Below the pieces are notes generated by a model. The model saw only the letters and a program-made list of their open reading frames with translations, was not told the DNA's origin and did not search any database. From Plasmodium vivax (Eukaryota > Apicomplexa > Aconoidasida > Haemosporida > Plasmodiidae): a DNA stretch of 64,000 nt. The stretch is taken from assembly GCF_000002415.2 (NCBI RefSeq), contig NC_009910.1, forward strand, positions 717,501-781,500, read 5' to 3'. A program made the translations under genes and the position numbers. Positions 37,529-48,550 of the stretch are shown here, piece after piece. Position 1 is the stretch's first letter. Every line of letters starts with the position of its first letter.

Positions 37529-39351
37529 ATGTTGAGCGAGTACAGGAATTCCAAACGCAAGCGCACAACCGCACATAAGAAAATGAATTACACAAGGAGT
37601 GCGCCATTAAAAGGATCCCCCTTCACGGGTATGCAAAATGCGTTACAACGCGTAGGGAGCGTTTGTAGCTACGCGTTTGTTACGCATACGTTGCGCTTTG
37701 TCCAGATAAACTCGCCCCTTCTCTTGCAAAAGGAAGGGACCGATTTTAACCCTCTCGATGTCTTCACAGAGTCACCAACGCTGTGCTTTTATTGTCTTAT
37801 CAGCGCTTGTGCCAGCTGCGTGGCATCTTTGCCTTCTAAAAAAAAAAAACACCTTTTTCCGATTTTTCAGGGCTTAACAATGAAAAGGAAATTGCGGAAA
37901 ACCCCAAGGTCCATTCATCCATAAGGGAAAAGCAACTAAGTAAAGGAAAAAATTACCATGCATATATGCGAAACGGAATTTATGCGTGGTCTAGGCTGCG
38001 TTTAGCCCGTTTTTTTTTTTCTTTTTGCGCATAATATATGTATATACACATGGATGCACGCTTTGGAGCGAGCGCGTATGGGTACGCCTACATGTACGTG
38101 ACCATGTACGCGGCCTCTTACGCGACCATGTGCGCACACAAATGTATCCACATATACGTACATACGAGGTGAAGGAAATTTCGACAAGGCTTCGCGGGGC
38201 CCCGAAAAAAAAAAAAAAAATCCCTTTTACTTCTTCATTTTAACTGCTTTTTTTTTTGCACTTTTTTTTTCGTTCATTTTCTCCATCAATTTTCCCGCGC
38301 AGAAATTGCCGAGTTAATGCTTTACAGGAAAAACGACAATGTGGTGAAAAAAAATGTCAACTTCCTCCCGCCAGAAAAGAAAGAAGCGACCGAGGAAAAG
38401 GACGATGTAGATAAAGCAAATAAATTTAGCATATCCAACGCATCGATAGCCGACAGTCTGAACAAAAAATTATTTGGCAATCGTTCCACCTGGAACAGTA
38501 AGACCAAGACTCCACCTGATAGCTTCAAAAGCAAAAGTGGGGAGAAATTGTCTATACTAAGCAACTACAGAAATACATTTGCGCATAAAGAAGATTCGAC
38601 CATTACTAATAAAGTGAATGAAAGTAACAAGGAGAACCTGAACGATTTTTTGCGAATGAAAAGTTGTGCATATTCTTCAAAAAGTAAATTTTTTGCGCAA
38701 AAAAAGGTAAGTGATATATCCAAGAAAAGCTATTCTGCGGAGAGAATAGTTTCCCTAAATTCGAAAAAATCAGGGGAGGAAGTAGATGCCAGCAGGAGGG
38801 GCATATCATTAATGCAAAGGTTAGGCGGTGGCCCTACAAACAGGGACGCTGCTGACGAGAGTGGTGACGACCTGGACGATGGGAGTTTTTGGGATCTTAA
38901 TGAGGATATGAGTAATGGAGAGGATAGGGACAGTGATGATAACCGCGCTGGTGACCACGAGGACAGCGCTCCCAACTCTCACCCTGCAGACAACCAGGGC
39001 AATAAGCCCAAAAGGAACGAATTGAAAAAAAGCAAAAATGAATCCCCTACGTATAAGAATAATACACGTTCCTACGGGTTCTTTAAAAGCCGTAAAAGTG
39101 CAAAGACGTCACCCAGTGACGAGAACAAGGCGAAAGACAAAAAAAGGAAAATCAATTCCTTTTTTAATTTTTTAAACCTAAAAAAAAGGTATAATAAAAG
39201 AAAAAATGACCTTCAGGCCAAAAATGACAAAAAAAAGAAAAACAATTCTAAGGAGGAGGAAGAAATGAACTGCCCTAGTTCAGACAGAGAGAAGTCTTCA
39301 AGTTCTCATCCAAGCAAAAAAAACATAAAAACCTTTTTTTGCGTTAAGTGA
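37529..39351 (+). CDS. Lysine-rich, charged protein of unknown function
   Basis: Three exons join in frame: 37529-37628, 37871-37939 and 38303-39351, giving 405 residues. Donors GTATGC and GTAAAG and acceptors TTTTCAG and CGCGCAG fit, with phase 1 at both junctions. I recognise no domain. The protein starts with a basic patch (NSKRKRTTAHKK), has a Ser/Lys-rich middle, an acidic segment near residues 245-275 (ESGDDLDDGSFWDLNED), and a very basic C-terminal third with several Lys clusters (AKNDKKKKNNSKEEEE) that could act as nuclear localisation signals. The C terminus is TFFCVK. Taking only the ATG at 38317 would lose the first 61 residues. It runs tail to tail with the RRM gene. A nuclear or cytoskeletal protein is possible, but nothing in the sequence decides. 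Confidence 0.7.
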
Positions 39352-39585
39352 AATATTTTTCGCCCCCACTTTTTGGAGACTTGAAATAGGAGATCCGCCT
39401 ATTTTGTACTTTAACTTTAAGTGCGCGTTTGAGTTGGTTTTATTTTTTGTTCCCCCCCAGCGCCTCGGCGTCCATTCCGGCACAACACCCCTACGCGCGT
39501 CCATTTTTTGTCCCCCCATTTGTTGGTAAGAAAAATTCTACCCCTTTTTTTAGCCATTTTTACATTACAATAAATACCACGTTTT

Positions 39586-39698
39586 TGCAGTTTTTTGCAT
39601 TTTTTGCATTTTTTGCATTTTTTGCATTTTTTGCATTTTTTGCATTTTTTGCATTTTTTGCATTTTTTGCATTTTTTGCATTTCTTGCATTTTTTGCC
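39586..39698. repeat. 9-bp repeat (GCATTTTTT)n
   Basis: About twelve units of gcatttttt lie between the 3' ends of two convergent genes. The long MQK and FAF frames across it are repeat translations. Confidence 0.9.
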
Positions 39699-39927
39699 AT
39701 TTATGTAAAATATTAAGACACTTTGCAAAGAACAATGCATCGCCAACAATGTACATTAAAAGGCTCCCTTTCTTGAGGAAAGAAAAAAAAAAAAAAAAAT
39801 TATCATCACAATGGGTATTAACGGCAAAATTAGGGAACCACCAAAGAGACACCACCATCATCACTGAAGGTGCGCAAAAAAGGTGTAACTGCGCAAGCAT
39901 CACAGCAACGTCACAACATCGCGGCAG

Positions 39928-42345
39928 CTAGTTGTTATAATCTGGCGGATGCGAGTTTTCCATCGGGTTGGGATAGAAGCCGTAGTTCGGGTAAAAATCC
40001 GGCATGTTTTGAAATCGGTGGTTAAATAAAAAGGGCATTCCACAAGCGTTGTACATAAAGTTAGCCCAGTGCGCCATCGTTTCTTTGTTGCAGGGGAAGG
40101 GCGCCATGAATGGCGGGGGGTGCGCGAACTTGGAGCGGCTGCACGGGGGGGGAAGTGGGGGGAAGCAAGCGCAAGTGGGAACAAGTGACATTGTGCCAAG
40201 CGTTACCACGCGTGCTCACACGTGTGTGTACACGCACGAACCGTTTACAATTTTCACTGCGCGTTTCCTCCGTAGGGGAGCGGGAAAAATCCACTACTCA
40301 TTTTCGCGCTTACCTTTTGGTGTGTTGCCGTTTCATGGCCATCTTGGGCTTTTTGGGCTCCGCTTTTCTAACCTCGACCATCTTGTCCTAAGAGGGGAAA
40401 GGGGAGCAGAAACGAAAAGGAAAAGGCGGTTTGAAAGAATGGCTAGCGAAAAACGGAATGGGACTGCTTATCCCATGCGCAGTTATTTGGTCCTCTCCGG
40501 GAATTATATTTTCTCCTGCGCTTACGTATATTTTGTGCCGCCTGTGCTTCAGAACTTTGGCCACGGATGATTCATTTGCGAAGACCACAAAGCCAAAACA
40601 TCGGGATCTGCCCGAAGAATCCAACACAATTTGAACTACATCGATTTCGCCGAAGGCGGAGAAGTAGCTGCGCGAGGGTGAAAAAAAAAGGGGAAAAAGG
40701 GGAAAATAAAAGGGAAAAAAGGGAAAGATAAACGAGAAAGATAAACGGGAAAGATAAAAGGGAAAAATAGAAAGGTGTCGGGGGATACATCCCTTTACAC
40801 CCCCGTCTGTCAGCTCGTTCATGAGCATCTATGCAGGCACACATCCTCATCGCTACGCGTAAGGAGGTGCAATTTTTGAAAAGGTTATCCCTCCCCTCCT
40901 TTAACGCAGCAGTTCATACCTCTCCAGGGTGTCCTTAGTCCAGTAGTAGTTCAGTCCTCCTACGAATATTTTACGCTGGATGTCTGAGGGGGTCGTGTTA
41001 TGCTCCTCGCGAACGTCCACTCTCTTCCCGTTGAATTCATGCGTGTCCTGAAGGGGAACGGAAAAAAAAAAAAAAAAAATAAATAAAATAATAAAATAAA
41101 ACGCACACATACACATATGCATGTGCACACTTCCGCCCCTGCGTGCATATAAATACACATCACAACGCTGCGTAATCTGCGCCTATTCATTTGAGGAACT
41201 ATTCTATATTTCTATATACTATTAGGATTTTATCTTTATTTATTTGAGATGACATTGTAACGAACGCAAATCCCCTGTTTCTCTTCGTCTCGTGGTCTTG
41301 CGCGATGACCGCATTCTGCACGGGCCCGTATTTTTCGAAGTATTCTATTAGGTACTGCGAAGAGGTGGAGGGAAAAGTTACACCGCGAAAGTGCGCATGA
41401 GGGAGGGGTAACGGGCAGCCACGTAGTAGACGGACAAACAGTGACGCAGTGGTCCATTCTGTAGAAGTAAAGAGCAAGCATGGCATGCCCTATCGAAAGG
41501 GGGCGCTCGTTACCTTATTTGAGATGTTCTGTGGAATACCACCGATAAAAAATTTAAAGGGCTCATTTATGCTCTCCGAGCTGTTTGCACATTCGTTGAT
41601 TCCTGTGGAGGCTGCGCGTGAAGAGGAATACATGGGTTTGCCTACGTCTGTGCGCGCACAAGTATATGTGTGTGGGGGGAGAACAAACGCGCACACCACC
41701 TGTCCGCGGTAGCGATCACAAAAAAGGGTAAAATTTTCGCTCCTACCTGTGCTTAGCGTGTCCGAATTCTTCACCTTAGGGGTTGAGCCACTCTTCCCGG
41801 ATTTGCTGGAGCACTTGGAGGTGCCCTTTTCGTGACAACAGCACAGCTTCTTTTTTTCTGAACAGGTCAGGAATAATTTTTTTTTTTTTTTTATTTTGAT
41901 GAAAAAGGGAATGTAGACTCGAGGAAAGGGGCAAAATAAAATTTAACAAAAGTTGCGACAGAAAAAGAACAGGTAGAGGCACACACACAACTGGTGAATT
42001 ATTGATGCCTGGCAACCATTTAGGTGTGCTCATTTGTGTGGCAAAAGAGAGTGCCTAACATTTCCATACGTGGGGTACACTCCTCATACGTATGTGGCAC
42101 ATATGCACGTAGGTAGATGCAAACGAAGATGTGTGTGCAATACATCGGCGCGCTTTACCTGGCCTGTACGACTCGCGAGAGGAACTTCTATCCCGTTTTT
42201 CTCTTCGCTCACAATTGTCTTCCACCTCACTGCCTTTGGAAGCATCGTCTATGTTCTTTTTCTCAGTTTCATCATTTTGGGACTCCCTCGTTTTGGAAGA
42301 TCCATCAGCGTCACTCGATTCACTCGCAAGGTCATTGGGAGTCAT
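39928..42345 (-). CDS. RNA-binding protein with two RRM domains (hnRNP A/Musashi-like)
   Basis: Eight exons join in frame to 358 residues: 42159-42345, 41747-41857, 41514-41602, 41354-41220, 40920-41047, 40526-40667, 40314-40387 and 39928-40138 (the fourth read as 41220-41354). RRM1 (about residues 116-190) has RNP2 FFIGGI and RNP1 RGFAFVTM; RRM2 (about 203-278) has RNP2 IFVGGL and RNP1 RCFGFVVF. The two are joined by a short linker, and VEVRKAEPKKPK follows RRM2, as in hnRNP A, DAZAP and Musashi-type proteins. The N terminus is acidic, Ser/Asp-rich and contains a KKKLCCCHEKG cysteine cluster; the C terminus is rich in Pro, Asn, Phe and Tyr. Likely roles are mRNA processing or translational control, inferred from the family. 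The ATG at 42345 is the only in-frame one upstream. Confidence 0.88.
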
Positions 42346-42568
42346 TTTTGCAGAGCTCCTTTTATCTATCAGAGATGAATTATATACCCTCGCGCGCTTT
42401 TCTTTCACATGCGGATTTGCTCTCTATGTATTTTCTCATATAATGTTAATTGGGGCATAACTTCGTGTGTGCGTGGGCACAAGCGTAGAGTGTCAGACGA
42501 TTGATGGGTGTGATGTGGGAGGTGGGGTATGCACAAGGGAGCCGCTCTCCTCGCTGTTTTTTTTTAAG

Positions 42569-42877
42569 TTATTTTTCGCGTAGCTTCTTTAGCGTAGCCT
42601 CTCTCGATTTGCTTCTCTCGCTCGGAGCCTCGACTTCCAGGTTGACCCTCCTCCCCGCGCTACTCAAGAGGTAAATCCGAACACGCTGCCTACCTTCCGG
42701 TGAGCAGAGAGAAAAAAATAAAAACGCACAGTAAGATAAGATACGCAGATACGCAGATACGCGGAGATATGTAAAGTAGACATGCCGCTTAACCATGTGT
42801 GCACCCACCTTTACATGCAGGAGAGAAAAAAAAAAAAAATGAAAGAATTGCTTGACATCCCTATGTCGTTACCCACC
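42569..42877 (-). CDS. Possible small spliced gene, 5' end unresolved
   Basis: A final exon (42569-42689) encodes QRVRIYLLSSAGRRVNLEVE and continues to a basic end (...EATLKKLREK). It joins in phase to an upstream exon ending at 42877 (KNSSIASN|R) through donor AG|GTGGGT and acceptor GGTAG. The joined frame is open for about 57 codons upstream of the stop but contains no ATG; a further 5' exon near 42930-43010, possibly hydrophobic (MMHPLLFFCASI), could supply one. I recognise no family. The composition is like that of neighbouring coding exons, and the clean splice phase makes a real gene plausible but not certain. Confidence 0.35.
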
Positions 42878-43630
42878 TGTTAGAAGCGATGCTGCTATTT
42901 TTACGCACCCTCCTTTGTGTTTTGTTAGCAATTTAAGAAAAGCATCTTTTAGTTAAAGCACAAAATAGATGCGCAGAAAAAAAGAAGCGGATGCATCATA
43001 CAGTGGTGATTCCTTTTTTTCCCATTTTTTTAAACCCTCCCCTGATGCAGAAATTGGGAAAAGAGGGAAAAAAAACGGTGACGTGCAAACTATGAGAGAG
43101 TCGATTAAATGTGCATGCCGTCACATCCAAATATACGTACGTGCATACTTCTTACGAGCATGCAAATTCGCGTACCGAGGGGAACGCGGGGAAATAACAC
43201 CGACGGGAGGGGGCTGTCGGGGACTAAAAAATTACGCGAACTTAGAAACGAAAAAAAAGGAAAAGGGCATAAAACGAGAGGAAGAAAGCTAAAGGGGCTG
43301 TTCCGTGCCGGGTCGCGGCAAACGCTTATTCGAAAAAAAAAAAAAGAAAAAAAAAAAGATGTAACGGAATGGAATGGAAGGATTCTCCGCAATTTTTCCC
43401 TTCTTCTGCTTCTCCTCCTCCTTACCGCACATTTTTTCTTTTTTTCGCCGCGTGTTTTGTGAGCGCAAAATTATGCTAATTAAAATGAAAAAAGGAGTTA
43501 AAATCAAATTCGGGGGAGCGCGACGGGGGAGTTATCCATCCAGCTAGCTATGCCTACCTCCTTATTTACCCTTTTGAGAGGGTTCCCCCTCTCTTCGACG
43601 CACATCCGAGAGCACCACTCCGCGTACGCG

Positions 43631-44607
43631 CTACTTCATGCTCATAATTTTCCTAAACGACTCTAAGTTGTTCTGCCAGCTTTCCCTCTCTTCTCTCGTT
43701 TTGAAAATAAACAAATAGGTACTTATATTAACGCTACTCACTGCTATTTCTAGCGACTTGAGGTTGTCTACTTTGGTTCGTACTGAAGTTATTTTATTTA
43801 GAGAAAATGATCCAATTGGTTTTTTCTTCCCGTCCCCTTCTGCCTTTCCCTTGTACCACTCCAACATCTTTCCATCCTTTGAGCAAGTAACTTTAACAGT
43901 TTCATGAAAAATGGCTGTCTTTATTTTTACAACTTTTGTTAACGTTTTTCTGTACTGTTTTATTTTTTCCTCTTTTATATCTTTGGCTGAAATGTGCTCA
44001 TCTGAATTGTCTGTTGATAATTTATCCTCCTCTTCCTCTTCTTCCGTTTCCAGGTTTATTTTCCTCGCCGTTGGTGAATACGTGGGTCTCCTCCTCGCAT
44101 TTCTAACCACCTTGGGGGTTATGTGATTTGTGTTGTTATAGTTCGCGCTACTGTTATAGTTCGCGTTACTGTTATAGCTTGCATTACTGTTAATGTTCGC
44201 GCTATTGTTGTAGCTTCTATTATTCGTGTTGACGCTGCTGTTGGGGGTTCCCCCCCCCTGGTAAACTTGGCTTGGTGTGTGACCCTTTTTGGCACTTCCG
44301 TTGTATGTCTCTTCCGCCGATTCGTAGTTAAAGTTTTCGAGCAGGGTTGCTAGCGATCCGTTGTTTGGCTAGCGAAAAAAAAAAAAAAAAAAAAAAAAAA
44401 GGGGGAGAATGGGGAGAAATGGTCACAAAATTGGTAGGAACATTTCGCGTAACGCGAGCCAATCGGGGAAACACGGAATCGCTGAATCGCTGAATCGCTG
44501 AATCGCGCGCGCCTGCTTACTGTCTGCGGATCGTAGTTCAAGAGGGGCCCATCCGGGGTCCTCTTCCCCCACCGCTCGTAGCAGTTATACGGAACGGTGT
44601 TTCCCAT
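43631..44607 (-). CDS. APH: Acylated pleckstrin-homology domain protein APH
   Basis: Two exons join in frame: 44521-44607 and 43631-44368, giving 274 residues. The N terminus MGNTVPYNCYERWGKR carries a myristoylation glycine (G2) and a nearby cysteine (C9) suited to palmitoylation. A low-complexity Asn/Ser/Tyr linker (about residues 72-110) precedes an acidic stretch and a C-terminal PH domain (about 145-270; SKDGKMLEWYKGKAEGDGKK, then TREERESWQNNLESF, the usual tryptophan-containing final helix). APH sits on the microneme surface in Toxoplasma and Plasmodium, senses phosphatidic acid and is needed for microneme secretion and invasion; that is established for the family. Exon 2 has no ATG for its first 86 codons, so only the spliced model gives the acylated start. 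ISP-type IMC proteins share the fold, but the start sequence and position favour APH. Confidence 0.85.
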
Positions 44608-44885
44608 GCTGGTTGGGTGTCGCAGGAGGGGGGCGGCGGGCGAGGAAAACGTAACGCGAAAAAGGGAAAGCGTAAAAGGGAAAATTGTTATGGTTTTCCA
44701 GCTTTCTGGTTTGTCCGGGCTGTTCCCTCTGGTCTATTTCCCCAGTTTGCCCTGCCTCGCGTTTTTTACGTAATTTTGCTTGCTCAAATGGAATGCGTTC
44801 GCGCCCCAGGATGGCTCACAGCGACGGGAATAGTTCGAACGCGCAGATGATGTACAACGCACGGCGGGTGTACTCATGTACCATG

Positions 44886-44999
44886 TTAATCCCTCAATCG
44901 TGAGTACAGTTGAGGGTCCATTTTATTGCTTCCCTTCGCTTGTTCCGCCTCCTCAAAGTTGTAATTAAATTTGGCGTCCAAACGTTCAACTGGGGCTTT
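44886..44999 (-). CDS. Possible last exon of a small gene
   Basis: An exon beginning after acceptor GTAAAACAG encodes KAPVERLDAKFNYNFEEAEQ and ends ...MDPQLYSRLRD, 37 residues and a stop, with protein-like composition. An upstream partner may be the frame near 45190-45270 (GDLKNGPTILHSPEYFLSR), itself preceded by a T-rich acceptor at about 45260, but I could not fix a donor in the right phase with confidence. The product is not recognised. The spacer between the two pieces is a homopurine run (45049-45160 on the plus strand) typical of introns here. Confidence 0.35.
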   Translation of the reverse strand, partial: KAPVERLDAKFNYNFEEAEQAKGSNKMDPQLYSRLRD

Positions 45000-45269
45000 C
45001 TGTTTTACACACAAGTGTGCCTTGCCAGGTGACCAAAGGGGGAAAGGCGCAAAAAAAAAAAAAAAAAAAGGCGAAAAGGGGGGAAAAAAACGAAAAAAGG
45101 GAAAAAAAGGGGGAAAAACGAAAAACGCGAAAAACGTGAAAAGGGAGAAAAAAAACGAAACAAACGAATGAACGAACAAATGGGTTAATTAACGAACGGA
45201 CGCGCGACAAAAAATACTCAGGCGAATGCAAAATTGTTGGTCCATTTTTCAGATCACCTGAATGCATAA

Positions 45270-46025
45270 AAAAAAAAAAAAAAATCTGCGGAAAAATTGG
45301 CGTGTACGTACGCAACGGTATGCGCTTTTTCCAGCAGGCCCCACTGGCAAGCGGCAAATTGGGAGCGGCAGATCGTGAGCGGCGATTCTTAAAATGCTAT
45401 CTCCATGTTGCTATCTCCAAATTGCTATCTCCAAATTGCTATCTCCATGTTAATATCTCTATGTTGATATCCCCATTTGCCATCCCCAAGTTTACCCCCC
45501 CCGATTGCTCTCTCCAAATGGCGAAACCACGACGCACGAGGATCCACAGGTGAATGGCGCAGCTAATTAGATGCTTTTCACTGCTGCCGTAAGATGTATT
45601 TCTTCGCCGAATGAAAAATCGCCCAGCATGTTTTTTTTTTCCCCCCCCCCCAAGTTATACATACATGTACGTACATCCCTCACTGCAGTTTGGCAGTGTA
45701 GCTATGTAAATCAGCGGGAAAAAGGGTGGGGTGAAAAAAAAAAAAAAAATGGGAGCTTCAAAAACGTGAGCGTTAAGACCGCATAATGTAACGTCCTGTT
45801 TTTCCCCCAACGTGTGATATACACTCCTGTGTGTGAACGCACACGCATATGCATGTGGGAGGTGTGCCCATACGCATGAATTTTTCGGACGTGCGCACGG
45901 ATCTACTGCTATGGGGACGAGTGAACAGAAAGGGGGGAGGCAGAGGCCAATGAAAAGTTTGTCGCATTCAAAACCGTTGGTGAGAGAACGAAAAAAGGGT
46001 GAACAATTTTAAAAAGGAAAAAAAA
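45270..46025. other. Intergenic region upstream of the NOG1-like gene
   Basis: Contains 15-base degenerate units of the type ttgctatctccaaa (about 45400-45480), a T/C run near 45631-45650 and an A run near 45734-45748. No gene is supported; it should include the promoter of the NOG1-like gene. Confidence 0.5.
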
Positions 46026-47936
46026 ATGATAACCGTGTGCAAGGCCATCCTAATAGCAGCGACCATTTGTTACCACGTAGCTCTTTCCCTTGTGAGACAA
46101 AACCGAATCGATGGAAACGCCCTGCTTTATGTTAAGGAGCACGCCCGTTCGTTCTCTCACAATTGCAAAAAGGAAAAACGCGTAAAACGCGTAAAATGTG
46201 TAAAATGTGTAAAATGCGTAAAATGCGTAAAAGGAATAAACGGGGGGAGGAAACAATGGAACGTCCCCTTGCGCATGACGGACGAGAAAGAAAGCGACAA
46301 AACGGATAAATGTACCCCCGTGGAAAGCCTAAAATTTTACGGCTTTTCCCGCATTTATGAGCATTTCAAATTGAATAAAAGTGAGTCAGGTGTTGGTAGG
46401 GGGGACCCACCTCCGTCCAGCGAGGCTGCCAGTGGCGCGGCCAGTAGCGCGGCCAGTAGCGCGACCAGTAACACGGCCAGTAACACTGCCAGTAACACTG
46501 CCAACAACATCACTGGCAGCATCTCGGAGAGCGACACTGGGGAGGACCCCCAACCCAGCAGCGACGCCGTGAAGGAACAAAACAACAACCTGCTAGTCAA
46601 AGATGACCCGAACCGAATCCAAAGAATGAAATTCGAAGATACCCAAGACTACAGCAGTATATTCAAAGAGAGGGAAAAAAAGACCCACGTCAAAACATAC
46701 GTCGCGAACATCTTTCAGAAATTGCCCAAATTTAAGGACAACATAAAGGTAATTAAAGACGCTCTCCTGTACCTAAAGTTTATAGAAAAGGGAAACCTAT
46801 ATTTAATTAAAAATGTTGACAGAAAAACGGTGAATGCAGAACCGTACGTCGATTTGGATAAGGAAGGCGGGTCCAAAAATGCAGGCTCCGTGAGGGGAAC
46901 CAAAAAGGACAAAATAAAGCTAGAACTCACCAGCATTTATAACAACATAAATAAAGAAAAACACACGAAAAAAAGAATCTGCAAAGAATGCTGCATTAAG
47001 GTGGACCTATACACAAAGATGCTCTCTCGACCATTGAATAACATCTACAATGTACACAAAAATTTAAAGAAGTATCTGCACCCATTTCAGTACAGCCTGT
47101 ATGAAAATGCAATCACAAATTTCTACAAAGAGGGAGAAGCAGCCAACTCGTTAAGTGACGTCCTTAATAACATTTTACAAATTAGAAAGTTAATAACTCT
47201 CACGGGGAAGACATACGCAGGACAAATGAAGTACCTAAAAACTTGCAGAGAAATTTTCTCAAAACTGAACGAAGCTATCGTAGATCTGAACATCATCTTA
47301 CAGTCAGGCAGAAAATGGCTAGATGCCTACAATTCGTACATTAAATGCGTTAGAAAAATTAAATACATAGACATTACCAAACCAGCCATTTCCATCATAG
47401 GGTGCACAAATGTAGGGAAGAGCAGTGTCCTCAATTCTGTCACCAATGCAAAGTCTAAGGTGGCTGATTATAATTTCACCACCAAGGAATTTAATCTAGG
47501 CCACTATTCCTTTACTAGCCAAAATGACGTATTCACAACCCAAATTATGGACCTTCCAGGATTAATTAATCGGCCTGAAGAGAAAAGAAACCTCATGGAG
47601 AAACTCTCCCTTTCCTCATTAAAAAATATCCCTTCAGCAGTTATGTACATTTTTGACCCTCTCAAAAAGGATGACCATAAATTCTCCTCCATCAAATCAC
47701 AGGTAGATATTCGCTACTACCTCAGGGGGTTGTTTCCCTTCAGACCTTGGATTGATGTTGTCACCAAGGCGGACCTAACTACCTGGGATGAAATTAACCT
47801 CCCGAAAGATATTAAAGAAAATGCCCTGTTCATCTCGACGGAAGACAAAAATTCGCTACTCCCACTGCGGCAGAGAATCAACGAAGTGACCTTTAAGCTA
47901 ACCGACTTTTTAGCGAAGCATACGATGGAGCCATGA
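46026..47936 (+). CDS. Organelle-targeted NOG1-family GTPase
   Basis: A single-exon protein of 636 residues. It begins with a hydrophobic signal-like segment (VCKAILIAATICYHVALSLV) followed by a basic region with a VKC repeat (near residues 52-70), then an Ala/Ser/Asn low-complexity stretch (about 135-180). The C-terminal half is a GTPase: G1 GCTNVGKSS (about residue 459), G3 DLPG (about 508) and G4 VVTKADL (about 578), preceded by the helical NOG1 N-terminal domain and containing the NOG1-like SAVMYIFDPL. NOG1 proteins act in assembly of the large ribosomal subunit; with this leader the protein probably serves the apicoplast, or the mitochondrion, rather than the nucleolus. The ATG at 46026 is used; the frame is open upstream but has no earlier ATG. 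GTPase and family are secure, location inferred. Confidence 0.87.
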   Translation: MITVCKAILIAATICYHVALSLVRQNRIDGNALLYVKEHARSFSHNCKKEKRVKRVKCVKCVKCVKCVKGINGGRKQWNVPLRMTDEKESDKTDKCTPVESLKFYGFSRIYEHFKLNKSESGVGRGDPPPSSEAASGAASSAASSATSNTASNTASNTANNITGSISESDTGEDPQPSSDAVKEQNNNLLVKDDPNRIQRMKFEDTQDYSSIFKEREKKTHVKTYVANIFQKLPKFKDNIKVIKDALLYLKFIEKGNLYLIKNVDRKTVNAEPYVDLDKEGGSKNAGSVRGTKKDKIKLELTSIYNNINKEKHTKKRICKECCIKVDLYTKMLSRPLNNIYNVHKNLKKYLHPFQYSLYENAITNFYKEGEAANSLSDVLNNILQIRKLITLTGKTYAGQMKYLKTCREIFSKLNEAIVDLNIILQSGRKWLDAYNSYIKCVRKIKYIDITKPAISIIGCTNVGKSSVLNSVTNAKSKVADYNFTTKEFNLGHYSFTSQNDVFTTQIMDLPGLINRPEEKRNLMEKLSLSSLKNIPSAVMYIFDPLKKDDHKFSSIKSQVDIRYYLRGLFPFRPWIDVVTKADLTTWDEINLPKDIKENALFISTEDKNSLLPLRQRINEVTFKLTDFLAKHTMEP

Positions 47937-48550
47937 TCGGGGCCCGCCCCCTCGGAAGCGCAAATGGGTGGCTTCCTTGCGAGCAGGGGACTTCCTTACT
48001 AGGTGGCTTCCTTGCGAGCAGGGGACTTCCTTACTAGGTGGCTTCCTTACTAGGTGACGCCCTTTTTTTTTGTTCAGCCATTAAACAACCATTTTTAACT
48101 CCCCCTAACCGGTCACGTCGCTTTCCTTTTTGACGAGAGTTCAAAGTGTGGAAAGCGCGAACGTGAGGTGTTATTCGTTTGTCTGTACATTCATTCATTT
48201 CTTTTTTTTTTTTTTTTTTGTTCTCCTAAAAAAAAGGGCATTAACCGCATGCATTAAAATTTGTTGTGCCATTTTTTAAACGCCGAGGTATACCCCTCCC
48301 CATACGCAGGTGCTAATTTGCCTATAAGCGTATTACACGCACAGGTGCACACTTGCAAATGCCTTCTCCCCCAAATGTGCGCCCATTCCTTTTAAGCGCC
48401 GCTGTGCACACACATTCTCGTGTGTACCTGTGCGCATCAGACAATTGGTCACTTTGTTTGCTTGTAGACAAGGCCATGTTTTCAATCTAAGGGGACACTC
48501 CCCACACAAACGTAGTTTAATTTTTTAACTGCTATATCTATGGAGGTGTA
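47937..48550. other. Convergent intergenic region
   Basis: Lies between the ends of the NOG1-like gene and the next minus-strand gene. Two and a half units of a repeat of about 36 bases (47963-48055, beginning ggtggcttccttgcgag) follow directly after the NOG1-like stop. A T run lies at 48200-48220. No gene seen. Confidence 0.6.

Noticed and set aside
42346..42408. N-terminal extension of the RRM gene
   Set aside because: It would start at GTG; the ATG at 42345 is the only standard start in frame.
45999..46025. Upstream start for the NOG1-like gene
   Set aside because: The upstream extension begins with GTG, not ATG; the signal-like segment begins properly at the ATG at 46026.
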